6,289 bases of DNA. Origin: Chitinophagaceae bacterium (GTDB taxonomy: Bacteria > Bacteroidota > Bacteroidia > Chitinophagales > Chitinophagaceae). The stretch spans positions 1-6,289 of the forward strand of contig CANEWV010000105.1 of assembly GCA_947442905.1 (NCBI GenBank). Direction: 5' to 3'. Position numbers and translations under genes: made by a program. Under the pieces are notes generated by a model. The model was not told the origin of the DNA, ran no database searches, and was given only the letters and a program-made list of their open reading frames with translations. This document shows, in pieces, positions 1-5,708 of this stretch. How positions within the stretch are numbered: position 1 is the stretch's first letter; every line of letters begins with the position of its first letter.

Positions 1-250
1 AACTGATACCGATCCCCCTCAGGGTTTCTTCTGGGGTAGCCAATACTTTTTGAATGGTAGGTTTTTTGGCTGGGTACAATGATAAAAAACGTTCAAATAT
101 ACTGGCCGCTACTTTGGTACTTAATTGCTGGCTAATAATACTTGCCATAAGCCTTAAAGGGATGTTTTTTTGTAATGAAAGCGTATGGCTATCCTTTTTG
201 AGAATACCTGCTAAAACCTTGTCTTTGCTTAAGTGTTTTTTATAGCTCAT
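1..250 (-). CDS. DNA-3-methyladenine glycosylase family protein (AlkA-like, HhH-GPD superfamily), 5' part only
   Basis: Reading leftward from the ATG at 250-248 gives 83 uninterrupted codons that run off the left edge, so only the N-terminal part is visible. The translation begins [19 protein letters not shown]. It contains [19 protein letters not shown] (about residues 34-52), the helix typical of AlkA/MAG-type glycosylases (compare 'L..aIlgQqlS...A..i'), then a [12 protein letters not shown] segment (about residues 72-83), where family members lead into the helix-hairpin-helix. These enzymes excise alkylated bases such as 3-methyladenine from DNA in base excision repair, in the cytoplasm. 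The catalytic Asp and the HhH lie outside the window, so activity cannot be judged. The start is chosen because it is the first ATG of the frame and 76 bp separate it from the divergent gene. The family call is fairly secure; AlkA versus another HhH-GPD subfamily is not. Confidence 0.8.
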   Translation of the reverse strand, partial: MSYKKHLSKDKVLAGILKKDSHTLSLQKNIPLRLMASIISQQLSTKVAASIFERFLSLYPAKKPTIQKVLATPEETLRGIGIS

Positions 251-326
251 AAGGGCAAGTTACAACCCCTAAATTATCTTACAAAACCAATAAGAAGTAG
301 TAGCTTAGTGTAAAATTTAAAGCACC

Positions 327-776
327 ATGCTTTCCCGCTTTTTTCCCCTGTTTTTACTTGCCTTTCTTTTTTCAAGTCAAACATTTGGACAAACTAAAAC
401 AGCCGCAAATCTATCAGATGAAACTGCCATCAGAGCTTTACTTGCAGCGCAAACCAAGGCTTGGAATAACGGCGATTTGGTGCACTTTATGGAGGGTTAC
501 ATACCTTCCGATTCCTTACTCTTTGTTGGCAAATCGGGTCCTACGTATGGATTTAACAATACACTCAACAATTATAAAAAAGGCTACCCTGATACGGCAT
601 CAATGGGCAAGCTTACTTTTACTTTGCTTTCTTTATCGCCCATCGAAAAAAAGCATTACCGTGTTTTAGGAAAATGGGAATTGAAAAGAAGTAAAGGTGA
701 TATGAGCGGCTTTTTTACATTATTATTTGAAAAAATAAAAGGCAAATGGTTTGTGATACAAGACCATAGCAGTTAA
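327..776 (+). CDS. Secreted SnoaL/DUF4440-like (NTF2-fold) protein
   Basis: This encodes 149 residues. The first 21 or so form a classical Sec signal peptide (MLSRFFPLFLLAFLFSSQTFG, hydrophobic core at residues 5-15), with probable cleavage before Gln22, a common Bacteroidota pattern, so the product is probably periplasmic or exported. The mature part begins with a helix containing 'LLAAQTKAWNNGDL' (residues 38-51). Next comes 'FMEGYIPSDSLLFVG' and a strand-rich C-terminal half ending in 'FEKIKGKWFVIQDHSS'. This helix, 'W..gD...F...Y..d..l.f', then a closing 'kWfI..DHss' strand is the layout of DUF4440/SnoaL-like NTF2-fold proteins. That fold serves both enzymes and simple ligand binders, so no reaction can be assigned. 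The prohibitin-like gene follows after 22 bp in the same direction, suggesting co-transcription. No Shine-Dalgarno sequence is visible, as is usual in this phylum. The fold assignment rests on pattern recognition, not on a search. Confidence 0.78.
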   Translation: MLSRFFPLFLLAFLFSSQTFGQTKTAANLSDETAIRALLAAQTKAWNNGDLVHFMEGYIPSDSLLFVGKSGPTYGFNNTLNNYKKGYPDTASMGKLTFTLLSLSPIEKKHYRVLGKWELKRSKGDMSGFFTLLFEKIKGKWFVIQDHSS

Positions 777-798
777 ATAAAAAATTAAAAATTACAAC

Positions 799-1707
799 AT
801 GGCAATTATTATTATTGGTATTATCATCCTTGTAGCAGGTATGTTAATCCTAAAACAAAAAGAAGAATTCAATAAACTAGGTAAAGGCATTAGAGCTTTT
901 GGTATTGTCCTCATTATTATTGGCGCATTCAATGCATGTGTCAAACAAATTGATGCTGGACAAATTGGCGTTACAAGTTTATTTGGTAAAGTATCTAATG
1001 AAGTACTTACAAGTGGATTAAGTTTTGTTAACCCGCTTGTAGATGTTTACAATGTAGATATTAAAACGCTTAACTATACCATGAGTGGCGTTCATAACGA
1101 AGGAGAAAAAGAAGGAGATGATGCCATTCGTGTACTCACTGCCGATGGTTTAGAAGTAACCATTGACTTAACGGTTTTATACCGCGTAGTTGGTACAGAA
1201 GCCCCAAGGTTAATTAAAGAAACAGGCCTCGATTACAAAGACAAAATTGTAAGACCGCTAACAAGAACAAAAATTAGAGATAACGCTGTATACTTTACTG
1301 CCATTGACTTATACTCTACCAAGAGAGATCAATTTCAGAATAGAATATTTAGCAGTATCGAAGCAGATTTTAAAAAAAGAGGCTTGATTTTAGAGCAATT
1401 ACTGCTTAGGAATATCACACTTCCTAACAACGTTAAAACTTCTATTGAAGAAAAAATTAAAGCAGAACAAGACGCGCAAAAAATGGAATTTGTGCTACAA
1501 AAAGAAAAGCAAGAAGCAGAGCGTAAGCGTGTAGAAGCGCAAGGTATTGCAGACTATCAACGTATTATTAGCACTGGATTAAACGATAAGCAATTACAAT
1601 ACGAGCAAATACAAATGATGAAAGGACTTATTACCTCTCCTAATTCAAAAGTGATTGTAATGGGTAAAGGCAATACCCCTGTTATTTTAGACAGCAAGGA
1701 TAAATAA
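799..1707 (+). CDS. Prohibitin/SPFH (band 7) domain membrane protein
   Basis: This encodes 302 residues. Two hydrophobic segments occupy the N-terminus (residues 2-18, almost all Ile/Leu/Val, and 34-48), joined by a short charged loop. The SPFH/PHB domain follows from about residue 50: 'IDAGQIGVTSLFGKV' (51-65), 'GLSFVNPLVDVYNVDIKT' (73-90), and a strand region ending 'LTVLYRV' (124-130). A charged coiled coil spans about residues 212-256 (KAEQDAQKMEFVLQKEKQEA, then ERKRVEAQGIADYQRI), as in prohibitins and HflK/HflC. Proteins of this family oligomerise into membrane-bound rings or cages that organise membrane patches; prohibitins and HflKC also bind and regulate the FtsH protease. The single gene with an unpaired SPFH protein fits 'prohibitin family protein' better than a paired hflK-hflC operon. 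The leader is A-rich without a Shine-Dalgarno sequence and lies 22 bp after the preceding gene. The stop codon directly abuts that of the convergent gene. A partner protease cannot be identified from this window. Confidence 0.92.
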   Translation: MAIIIIGIIILVAGMLILKQKEEFNKLGKGIRAFGIVLIIIGAFNACVKQIDAGQIGVTSLFGKVSNEVLTSGLSFVNPLVDVYNVDIKTLNYTMSGVHNEGEKEGDDAIRVLTADGLEVTIDLTVLYRVVGTEAPRLIKETGLDYKDKIVRPLTRTKIRDNAVYFTAIDLYSTKRDQFQNRIFSSIEADFKKRGLILEQLLLRNITLPNNVKTSIEEKIKAEQDAQKMEFVLQKEKQEAERKRVEAQGIADYQRIISTGLNDKQLQYEQIQMMKGLITSPNSKVIVMGKGNTPVILDSKDK

Positions 1708-1941
1708 TTATTCTTCGTTGTAATCGATAGGGTCTTTCCACTTGTTGTAGAGATACCAAAATAGTAATCCTGTGCTCAACAAAAGCCAGGTATAAAAAAT
1801 TACATTGGTAGTGGTAAAACTGCTCTCCCAATAAGCAGCACCATACATAATGCCAGCGCATGAGTTAACAGCCATCCATAACAGAAACATGGAAATGGTA
1901 TTTACAATGCGGATTAAATATTTACGTACACCTGGTTCCAT
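1708..1941 (-). CDS. Small two-helix membrane protein of unknown function
   Basis: This encodes 77 residues that I do not recognise as a named family. It has a short basic N-terminus (MEPGVRKYLIR), a first hydrophobic helix at about residues 12-34, a short loop with aromatic and Ser/Thr residues (AAYWESSFTTTN), a second helix at about 46-65, and an acidic tail (KWKDPIDYNEE). The basic start and acidic end, with two helices, suggest a hairpin in the inner membrane, with topology uncertain. It lies 4 bp downstream of the M23 peptidase stop codon on the same strand, so it is very probably translated from the same mRNA and may act with the peptidase or in the envelope; this is inference from position only. 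Gene status is supported by the tight spacing, protein-like composition, and an end that meets the convergent stop codon exactly instead of overlapping it. Confidence 0.75.
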   Translation of the reverse strand: MEPGVRKYLIRIVNTISMFLLWMAVNSCAGIMYGAAYWESSFTTTNVIFYTWLLLSTGLLFWYLYNKWKDPIDYNEE

Positions 1942-1945
1942 ATAA

Positions 1946-2917
1946 TTAATCTAAACTTTGGTTATTAGCAGCTGCCATTTTTAAGAGCCTGTCAAATTGC
2001 GCAGGGGTTAAATCATTGTAAAAGAAGTTAATTGGATCAATAGGGATGCCCGATTTGTGCACTTCGTAATGCAGGTGCGGTCCTGTGCTTTTTCCTGAAT
2101 TACCTACATAACCAATTACCTCACCTCTTTTCACACGCTGTCCTACCCTAGCTTTTATGCGCACCATATGACCATAAATTGTTTTATACCCGTAACCGTG
2201 ATTTACAATTACATGGATACCAAAGCCACTGGTGGTAAAACCTGATGTGGTTACTACGCCGTCCGCAGTAGCATAAATAGGGGTTCCAATGGGTGCTGCA
2301 AAATCGAGTCCTTCGTGTGCCTTTCTTGTTTTATAAATGGGATCGATACGGTAACCAAAGCCGGAAGCAATTCGGGATAATTTTTTATTACTAATGGGCT
2401 GAATGGCCGGGATGGCAGCTAGTAGTTTTGCCTTATTTTTTACCATGCCAATGAGCTCATTAAAGGATTTGTTTTGGTATTCCATCCTCAGCGCTAGGCT
2501 ATTGAGTTGATCAATTACGGTATGCACTAAATCGGTGGAACCCATACGCTGCACGAGTTGTACCTCTTTTTTTTGTTCCATATCCTTGATACGGGCACTA
2601 TCTGCAACTGGGTCGGCTTCAAAAATAGAGCGGTACACGGTATTGTCTCGATTGGTGATTTCACCCATCTTTAATTCAAGCTGTTTGAGGCGCTCCTCAA
2701 TAACAGCGTATCCCTCTTTTAGATCTTCGTTTTGTTGACGTAGTATTTTTTCTTTAGGGGAATCGATGTACTGAAAAGCAATGGCAAAAATGATGATTCC
2801 GGTAACAATAGAAGCTGCTATAAATCCAAACACCTGAAGGAGCCGAACCCGAAGGGGTGTCTCCAGCTTTTCGAACCGCAGGGTATGGGTATTATAGTAA
2901 TATTTTATTTTGCGCAT
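1946..2917 (-). CDS. Membrane-anchored M23 family (LytM-type) peptidoglycan endopeptidase
   Basis: This encodes 323 residues. A basic N-terminus (MRKIKYYYNTHTLRFEKLE) precedes one transmembrane segment (about residues 29-50), which should anchor the protein with its bulk in the periplasm. A coiled-coil-like stretch follows (about 54-90), then an alpha-helical linker (to about 170), and the C-terminal M23 domain (about 180-300). The metal and catalytic residues are all present: H201 and D205 in HEGLDFAAPIGTPIYATADG, H250 in YGHM, and H281 and H283 in GPHLHYEV. By comparison with LytM, H201, D205 and H283 would bind zinc, while H250 and H281 would be catalytic. M23 enzymes cleave peptide cross-links in peptidoglycan, here likely in envelope growth or division, so this looks like an active hydrolase and not a degenerate EnvC/NlpD-type activator. 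It diverges from alaS; I recall this adjacency from other Bacteroidota genomes. The downstream 77-residue membrane protein gene is probably co-transcribed. Confidence 0.93.
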   Translation of the reverse strand: MRKIKYYYNTHTLRFEKLETPLRVRLLQVFGFIAASIVTGIIIFAIAFQYIDSPKEKILRQQNEDLKEGYAVIEERLKQLELKMGEITNRDNTVYRSIFEADPVADSARIKDMEQKKEVQLVQRMGSTDLVHTVIDQLNSLALRMEYQNKSFNELIGMVKNKAKLLAAIPAIQPISNKKLSRIASGFGYRIDPIYKTRKAHEGLDFAAPIGTPIYATADGVVTTSGFTTSGFGIHVIVNHGYGYKTIYGHMVRIKARVGQRVKRGEVIGYVGNSGKSTGPHLHYEVHKSGIPIDPINFFYNDLTPAQFDRLLKMAAANNQSLD

Positions 2918-2954
2918 AGAGGTGTTGGTATCAATAGCTAAAGGCTCAATTCCT

Positions 2955-2962
2955 TACCTTTG
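2955..2962 (+). promoter_or_regulatory. Candidate -7 element (TACCTTTG) of a plus-strand promoter for alaS
   Basis: TACCTTTG matches the Bacteroidota primary-sigma -7 consensus TAnnTTTG exactly. It lies 75 bp before the preferred alaS ATG and would give a leader of roughly 70 nt containing the inverted repeat at 2985-3000. No TTG -33 element is found at the usual spacing of about 19 bp (the nearest TTG is 27 bp upstream), so the call rests on one hexamer-like match in AT-rich DNA. Confidence 0.4.
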
Positions 2963-2981
2963 GAGCTATAAAAATATAGAA

Positions 2982-2989
2982 CAAAGATA
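2982..2989 (-). promoter_or_regulatory. Candidate -7 element (TATCTTTG on the minus strand) of the M23 peptidase promoter
   Basis: The plus-strand CAAAGATA reads TATCTTTG on the minus strand, an exact TAnnTTTG match. Transcription would start near 2976 and give a leader of about 60 nt to the ATG at 2917. No clear TTG lies 19 bp upstream. The element overlaps the left arm of the inverted repeat at 2985-3000, so a protein bound there could block this promoter. It faces the plus-strand element at 2955-2962. Confidence 0.4.
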
Positions 2990-3000
2990 GCCCGCTATCT
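2985..3000. repeat. Perfect inverted repeat AGATAGC-CC-GCTATCT in the alaS/M23 intergenic region
   Basis: Two 7-base arms are exactly complementary around a 2-base centre; the flanking bases (A at 2984, A at 3001) do not pair, so the repeat ends there. As DNA it could be a dimeric operator. As RNA in the alaS leader it could fold as a 6-bp stem with a CCCG loop. It has no T-run after it, so it is not an intrinsic terminator. It overlaps the candidate M23 -7 element and lies 38 bp before the alaS ATG. The repeat itself is certain; its function is unknown. Confidence 0.6.
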
Positions 3001-3037
3001 AGTAAAATACGCATATTAAAATTTGAATCCTTTTATG

Positions 3038-5656
3038 ATGACCAGTGCCGAGATAAGAAAAGAATTTCTAGCCTTTTTTGCTTCTAAAAAACACCAAATA
3101 GTTCCGTCTGCCCCAATCGTGGTAAAAAACGATCCTACCCTCTTGTTTACCAACGCCGGCATGAACCAGTTTAAAGACTATTTTTTAGGAAATCGCAAAC
3201 CTGAATACAAGCGTATTGTAGATACTCAAAAATGTTTACGCGTAAGTGGTAAACACAATGACCTAGAAGAAGTGGGTGTTGATACCTACCACCATACCAT
3301 GTTTGAAATGCTCGGTAACTGGAGCTTTGGGGATTATTTTAAAGATGAAGCGATTGCATGGAGCTGGGAGTTACTTACCGATGTATATAAAATTGACAAA
3401 GACCGTTTGTATGTTTCTGTTTTTAAAGGTGATGAATCGGAAGGTTTGCCCATGTCTACCATTGCATATGAAGCATGGAAAAAATTAGTGCCAGAAGACA
3501 AAATTATTTTCGGAAATAAAAAAGATAATTTCTGGGAAATGGGTGACACGGGTCCTTGCGGTCCTTGTTCTGAAATTCATGTAGACTGTAGATCCGATGA
3601 AGAAAGAAAATTAATACCAGGTAGAGACCTTGTAAACAATGACCATCCACAAGTGATAGAAATCTGGAACAATGTATTCATGCAATACAACCGTTTAAAA
3701 GATGGAACACTTGAACCACTTCCTGCAAAACACGTTGATACGGGTATGGGATTTGAACGTTTGGTACGTGTACTACAACGCAAGCAAAGTAATTATGATA
3801 CCGATGTATTTAGCGGCACCATAGAGGCAGTAGCGTCTATTACTGGAAAAATATATGATAGATCAGACAGCAAAGAAGCTGTTGCGTTTAGAGTATTAGC
3901 GGATCATATTAGAGCTATATCATTTACCATTGCTGATGGTCAACTACCTTCTAATACGGGCGCTGGCTATGTGATTAGACGTATTTTACGAAGAGCTGTT
4001 CGATATTATTATACCTACCTCGATTACAAACAACCTTTGCTTTTTCAACTCGTTCCATTACTTGCCGCTCAGTTTGCAGAAGTGTTTCCTGAATTACATG
4101 CACAAGAAGCTTTTGTAACCAAAGTGGTCAAAGAAGAAGAAGATTCTTTTTTAAGAACCTTAGATAAGGGGCTAAAAAGAATTGATGAATTAATGAAAGC
4201 GTCTAGCAGTAAAACGATTGAAGGTAAAGCCGCATTTGAACTTTTTGATACCTACGGTTTCCCCATAGACCTTACTAGACTTATCGCACAAGAAAATAAT
4301 TTAGCGGTAGACGAAAATGGATTTGAAGCAGAAATGCAGCAGCAAAAAAATAGAAGTAGAGCTGCCACTGCCATAGACGCTGCTGATTGGATCATTATTC
4401 ATGAAAGTACGACCCAAACATTTACCGGCTATACAAACACCGAAGCAACAACAAAGGTTACAAAGTATAGAAAAGTAACTGCTAAAGGAACAACAGGATT
4501 TCAAATTGTTTTAGATGCCACTCCTTTTTATGCAGAAAGTGGCGGACAGGTAGGCGATACAGGCGTGCTTGAATTTAATGGTTCAAGTGTTGAAGTAATT
4601 GATACCAAAAAAGAAAATAACCTTGTTATTCATTTTACTGCTGAGCTTCCTGCATCTATAGAAGGAGCGGTAGTGGCAAAAGTGAATACGAATAATAGAA
4701 AAAATATTTCGGCACACCATAGTGCTACACACCTACTACACGCCGCTTTAAGGCAAGTGCTAGGTAATCATGTGGCACAAAAAGGGAGCCTTGTAAATGC
4801 TGCGCAACTTCGTTTCGACTTTTCTCACTTTGCAAAAGTGAGTGATGATGAAATGAAGCAAATAGAAAATATTGTCAACGAAAAAATTAGAGAAAATATT
4901 CCTGTTGTTATTAAAGAAATGACAAAGGACGAAGCTGTTGCTCTTGGAGCCATGGCTTTATTTGGAGAAAAATATGGCGATACCGTAAGGGTCGTTATCA
5001 TGGATCCAAATTATTCTATTGAACTATGTGGCGGTACACATGTTGGCGGTACAGGGGAGTTAGGATTATTTAAATTAAAACATGAGTCTGCAGTTGCAGC
5101 AGGCGTTAGACGTATTGAAGCTGTATGTGGCGAAGGCGCTAACTCACAAGTGAACGACGCATTAGCTGAACTTGAAACCATTAAAGAGCTTGTAAAAAAT
5201 ACCAAAGAGCCCGTTAAGGCGGTACAACAAATGGTTACCGATTTGCAGTCTTTAAAAAAGCGCATCGAATCGTATGAGGCGCTAGCACTTGTTGGTATCA
5301 AAAAAGAACTAGCATCAAAAGTGACAAGCATAGGTGATACGCATTTTATTGGCGCCGTTGTAACAGTTGGTAACCCAGATGGCCTAAAAAAATTATGTAC
5401 TGAACTACAAGGAGATTATACAAACTTACTAGTAGTGCTCGCCGCTAATATAGAGGGTAAAGCATCAGTTGCAGTGCTTGTTGATGACACCTTACAATCG
5501 AGCAAAGGAATGGAAGCACAAAAGATTATTAAAGACCAAATTGCGCCGCTTATTAAAGGTGGTGGCGGTGGTCAAAAAGGCCTAGCAACCGCTGGTGGAC
5601 AGGATCCTAGCAATTTGACACAGGTTATTGAATCTGTAAAGAATTTGTTAAACTAA
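3038..5656 (+). CDS. alaS: Alanyl-tRNA synthetase, full length
   Basis: This encodes 872 residues from the ATG at 3038, a typical AlaRS length. The enzyme attaches alanine to tRNA-Ala in the cytoplasm and hydrolyses mischarged Ser- and Gly-tRNA-Ala. The class II catalytic core shows 'NAGMNQFKDYFLG', 'HHTMFEMLGNWSFGDYF' (from residue 85, motif 2 region), 'EMGDTGPCGPCSEIH' (167-181) and 'VDTGMGFERL' (233-242, motif 3). The tRNA-recognition helical domain follows. The editing domain has 'FYAESGGQ' (497-504) and the four zinc ligands H561, H565 (HSATH) and C664, H668 (CGGTH), matching E. coli H564/H568/C666/H670. The C-Ala domain ends with a Gly-rich 'KGGGGGQKGLATAGGQ'. The frame extends upstream to a TTG at 3023 and offers ATG at 3035 and 3038. 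I chose 3038 because family members start 'MTSAEIR'; 3035 is nearly as good, and TTG is unlikely. No Shine-Dalgarno sequence is visible. Nothing is missing or broken. Confidence 0.98.
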   Translation: MTSAEIRKEFLAFFASKKHQIVPSAPIVVKNDPTLLFTNAGMNQFKDYFLGNRKPEYKRIVDTQKCLRVSGKHNDLEEVGVDTYHHTMFEMLGNWSFGDYFKDEAIAWSWELLTDVYKIDKDRLYVSVFKGDESEGLPMSTIAYEAWKKLVPEDKIIFGNKKDNFWEMGDTGPCGPCSEIHVDCRSDEERKLIPGRDLVNNDHPQVIEIWNNVFMQYNRLKDGTLEPLPAKHVDTGMGFERLVRVLQRKQSNYDTDVFSGTIEAVASITGKIYDRSDSKEAVAFRVLADHIRAISFTIADGQLPSNTGAGYVIRRILRRAVRYYYTYLDYKQPLLFQLVPLLAAQFAEVFPELHAQEAFVTKVVKEEEDSFLRTLDKGLKRIDELMKASSSKTIEGKAAFELFDTYGFPIDLTRLIAQENNLAVDENGFEAEMQQQKNRSRAATAIDAADWIIIHESTTQTFTGYTNTEATTKVTKYRKVTAKGTTGFQIVLDATPFYAESGGQVGDTGVLEFNGSSVEVIDTKKENNLVIHFTAELPASIEGAVVAKVNTNNRKNISAHHSATHLLHAALRQVLGNHVAQKGSLVNAAQLRFDFSHFAKVSDDEMKQIENIVNEKIRENIPVVIKEMTKDEAVALGAMALFGEKYGDTVRVVIMDPNYSIELCGGTHVGGTGELGLFKLKHESAVAAGVRRIEAVCGEGANSQVNDALAELETIKELVKNTKEPVKAVQQMVTDLQSLKKRIESYEALALVGIKKELASKVTSIGDTHFIGAVVTVGNPDGLKKLCTELQGDYTNLLVVLAANIEGKASVAVLVDDTLQSSKGMEAQKIIKDQIAPLIKGGGGGQKGLATAGGQDPSNLTQVIESVKNLLN

Positions 5657-5678
5657 ACCCCGATTGAGCGTAAAAAAA

Positions 5679-5686
5679 TATATTTG
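5679..5686 (+). promoter_or_regulatory. Candidate -7 element (TATATTTG) for the PDZ-protein gene
   Basis: TATATTTG is an exact TAnnTTTG match inside the 52 bp between alaS and the PDZ-protein gene, 22 bp before the ATG at 5709, giving a leader of only about 15 nt. A TTG at 5664-5666 is too close (12 bp spacer, usual about 19), so a -33 element is not convincing. The surrounding DNA is very AT-rich, which raises the chance of a random match. No terminator hairpin is visible after alaS, so read-through from alaS is also possible. Confidence 0.4.
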
Positions 5687-5708
5687 AGTATATAAAACAA
5701 CCAAAATT

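Noticed and set aside
54..245. Plus-strand open frame of 63 codons
   Set aside because: It lies opposite the AlkA-like gene, which shows clear family motifs on the minus strand; the plus-strand product has no recognisable features.
269..276. Near-match to a -7 element (TAATTTAG on the minus strand) upstream of the AlkA-like gene
   Set aside because: It has one mismatch at a consensus position and no -33 element at proper spacing; too weak in AT-rich DNA to annotate.
931..942. Possible lipoprotein signal at Cys47 of the prohibitin-like protein (FNAC after a hydrophobic stretch)
   Set aside because: The residues before Cys do not fit a lipobox, and a first transmembrane segment already precedes it; a second membrane helix is the simpler reading.
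3549..3568. Short repeat GGTCCTTG within alaS
   Set aside because: It encodes the conserved GPCGPCS motif of AlaRS.
5030..5055. Direct repeat GGCGGTACA within alaS
   Set aside because: It follows from the conserved protein motif CGGTHVGGTG, in which GGT occurs twice; no repeat element is needed to explain it.
5011..5331. Minus-strand open frame of 106 codons within alaS
   Set aside because: It is antisense to the conserved editing and C-terminal parts of AlaRS, and its Ser/Thr/Cys-rich composition is typical of a shadow frame.
5657..5678. Possible terminator after alaS
   Set aside because: No stem of useful length precedes the A-rich run, and there is no T-run on the plus strand.
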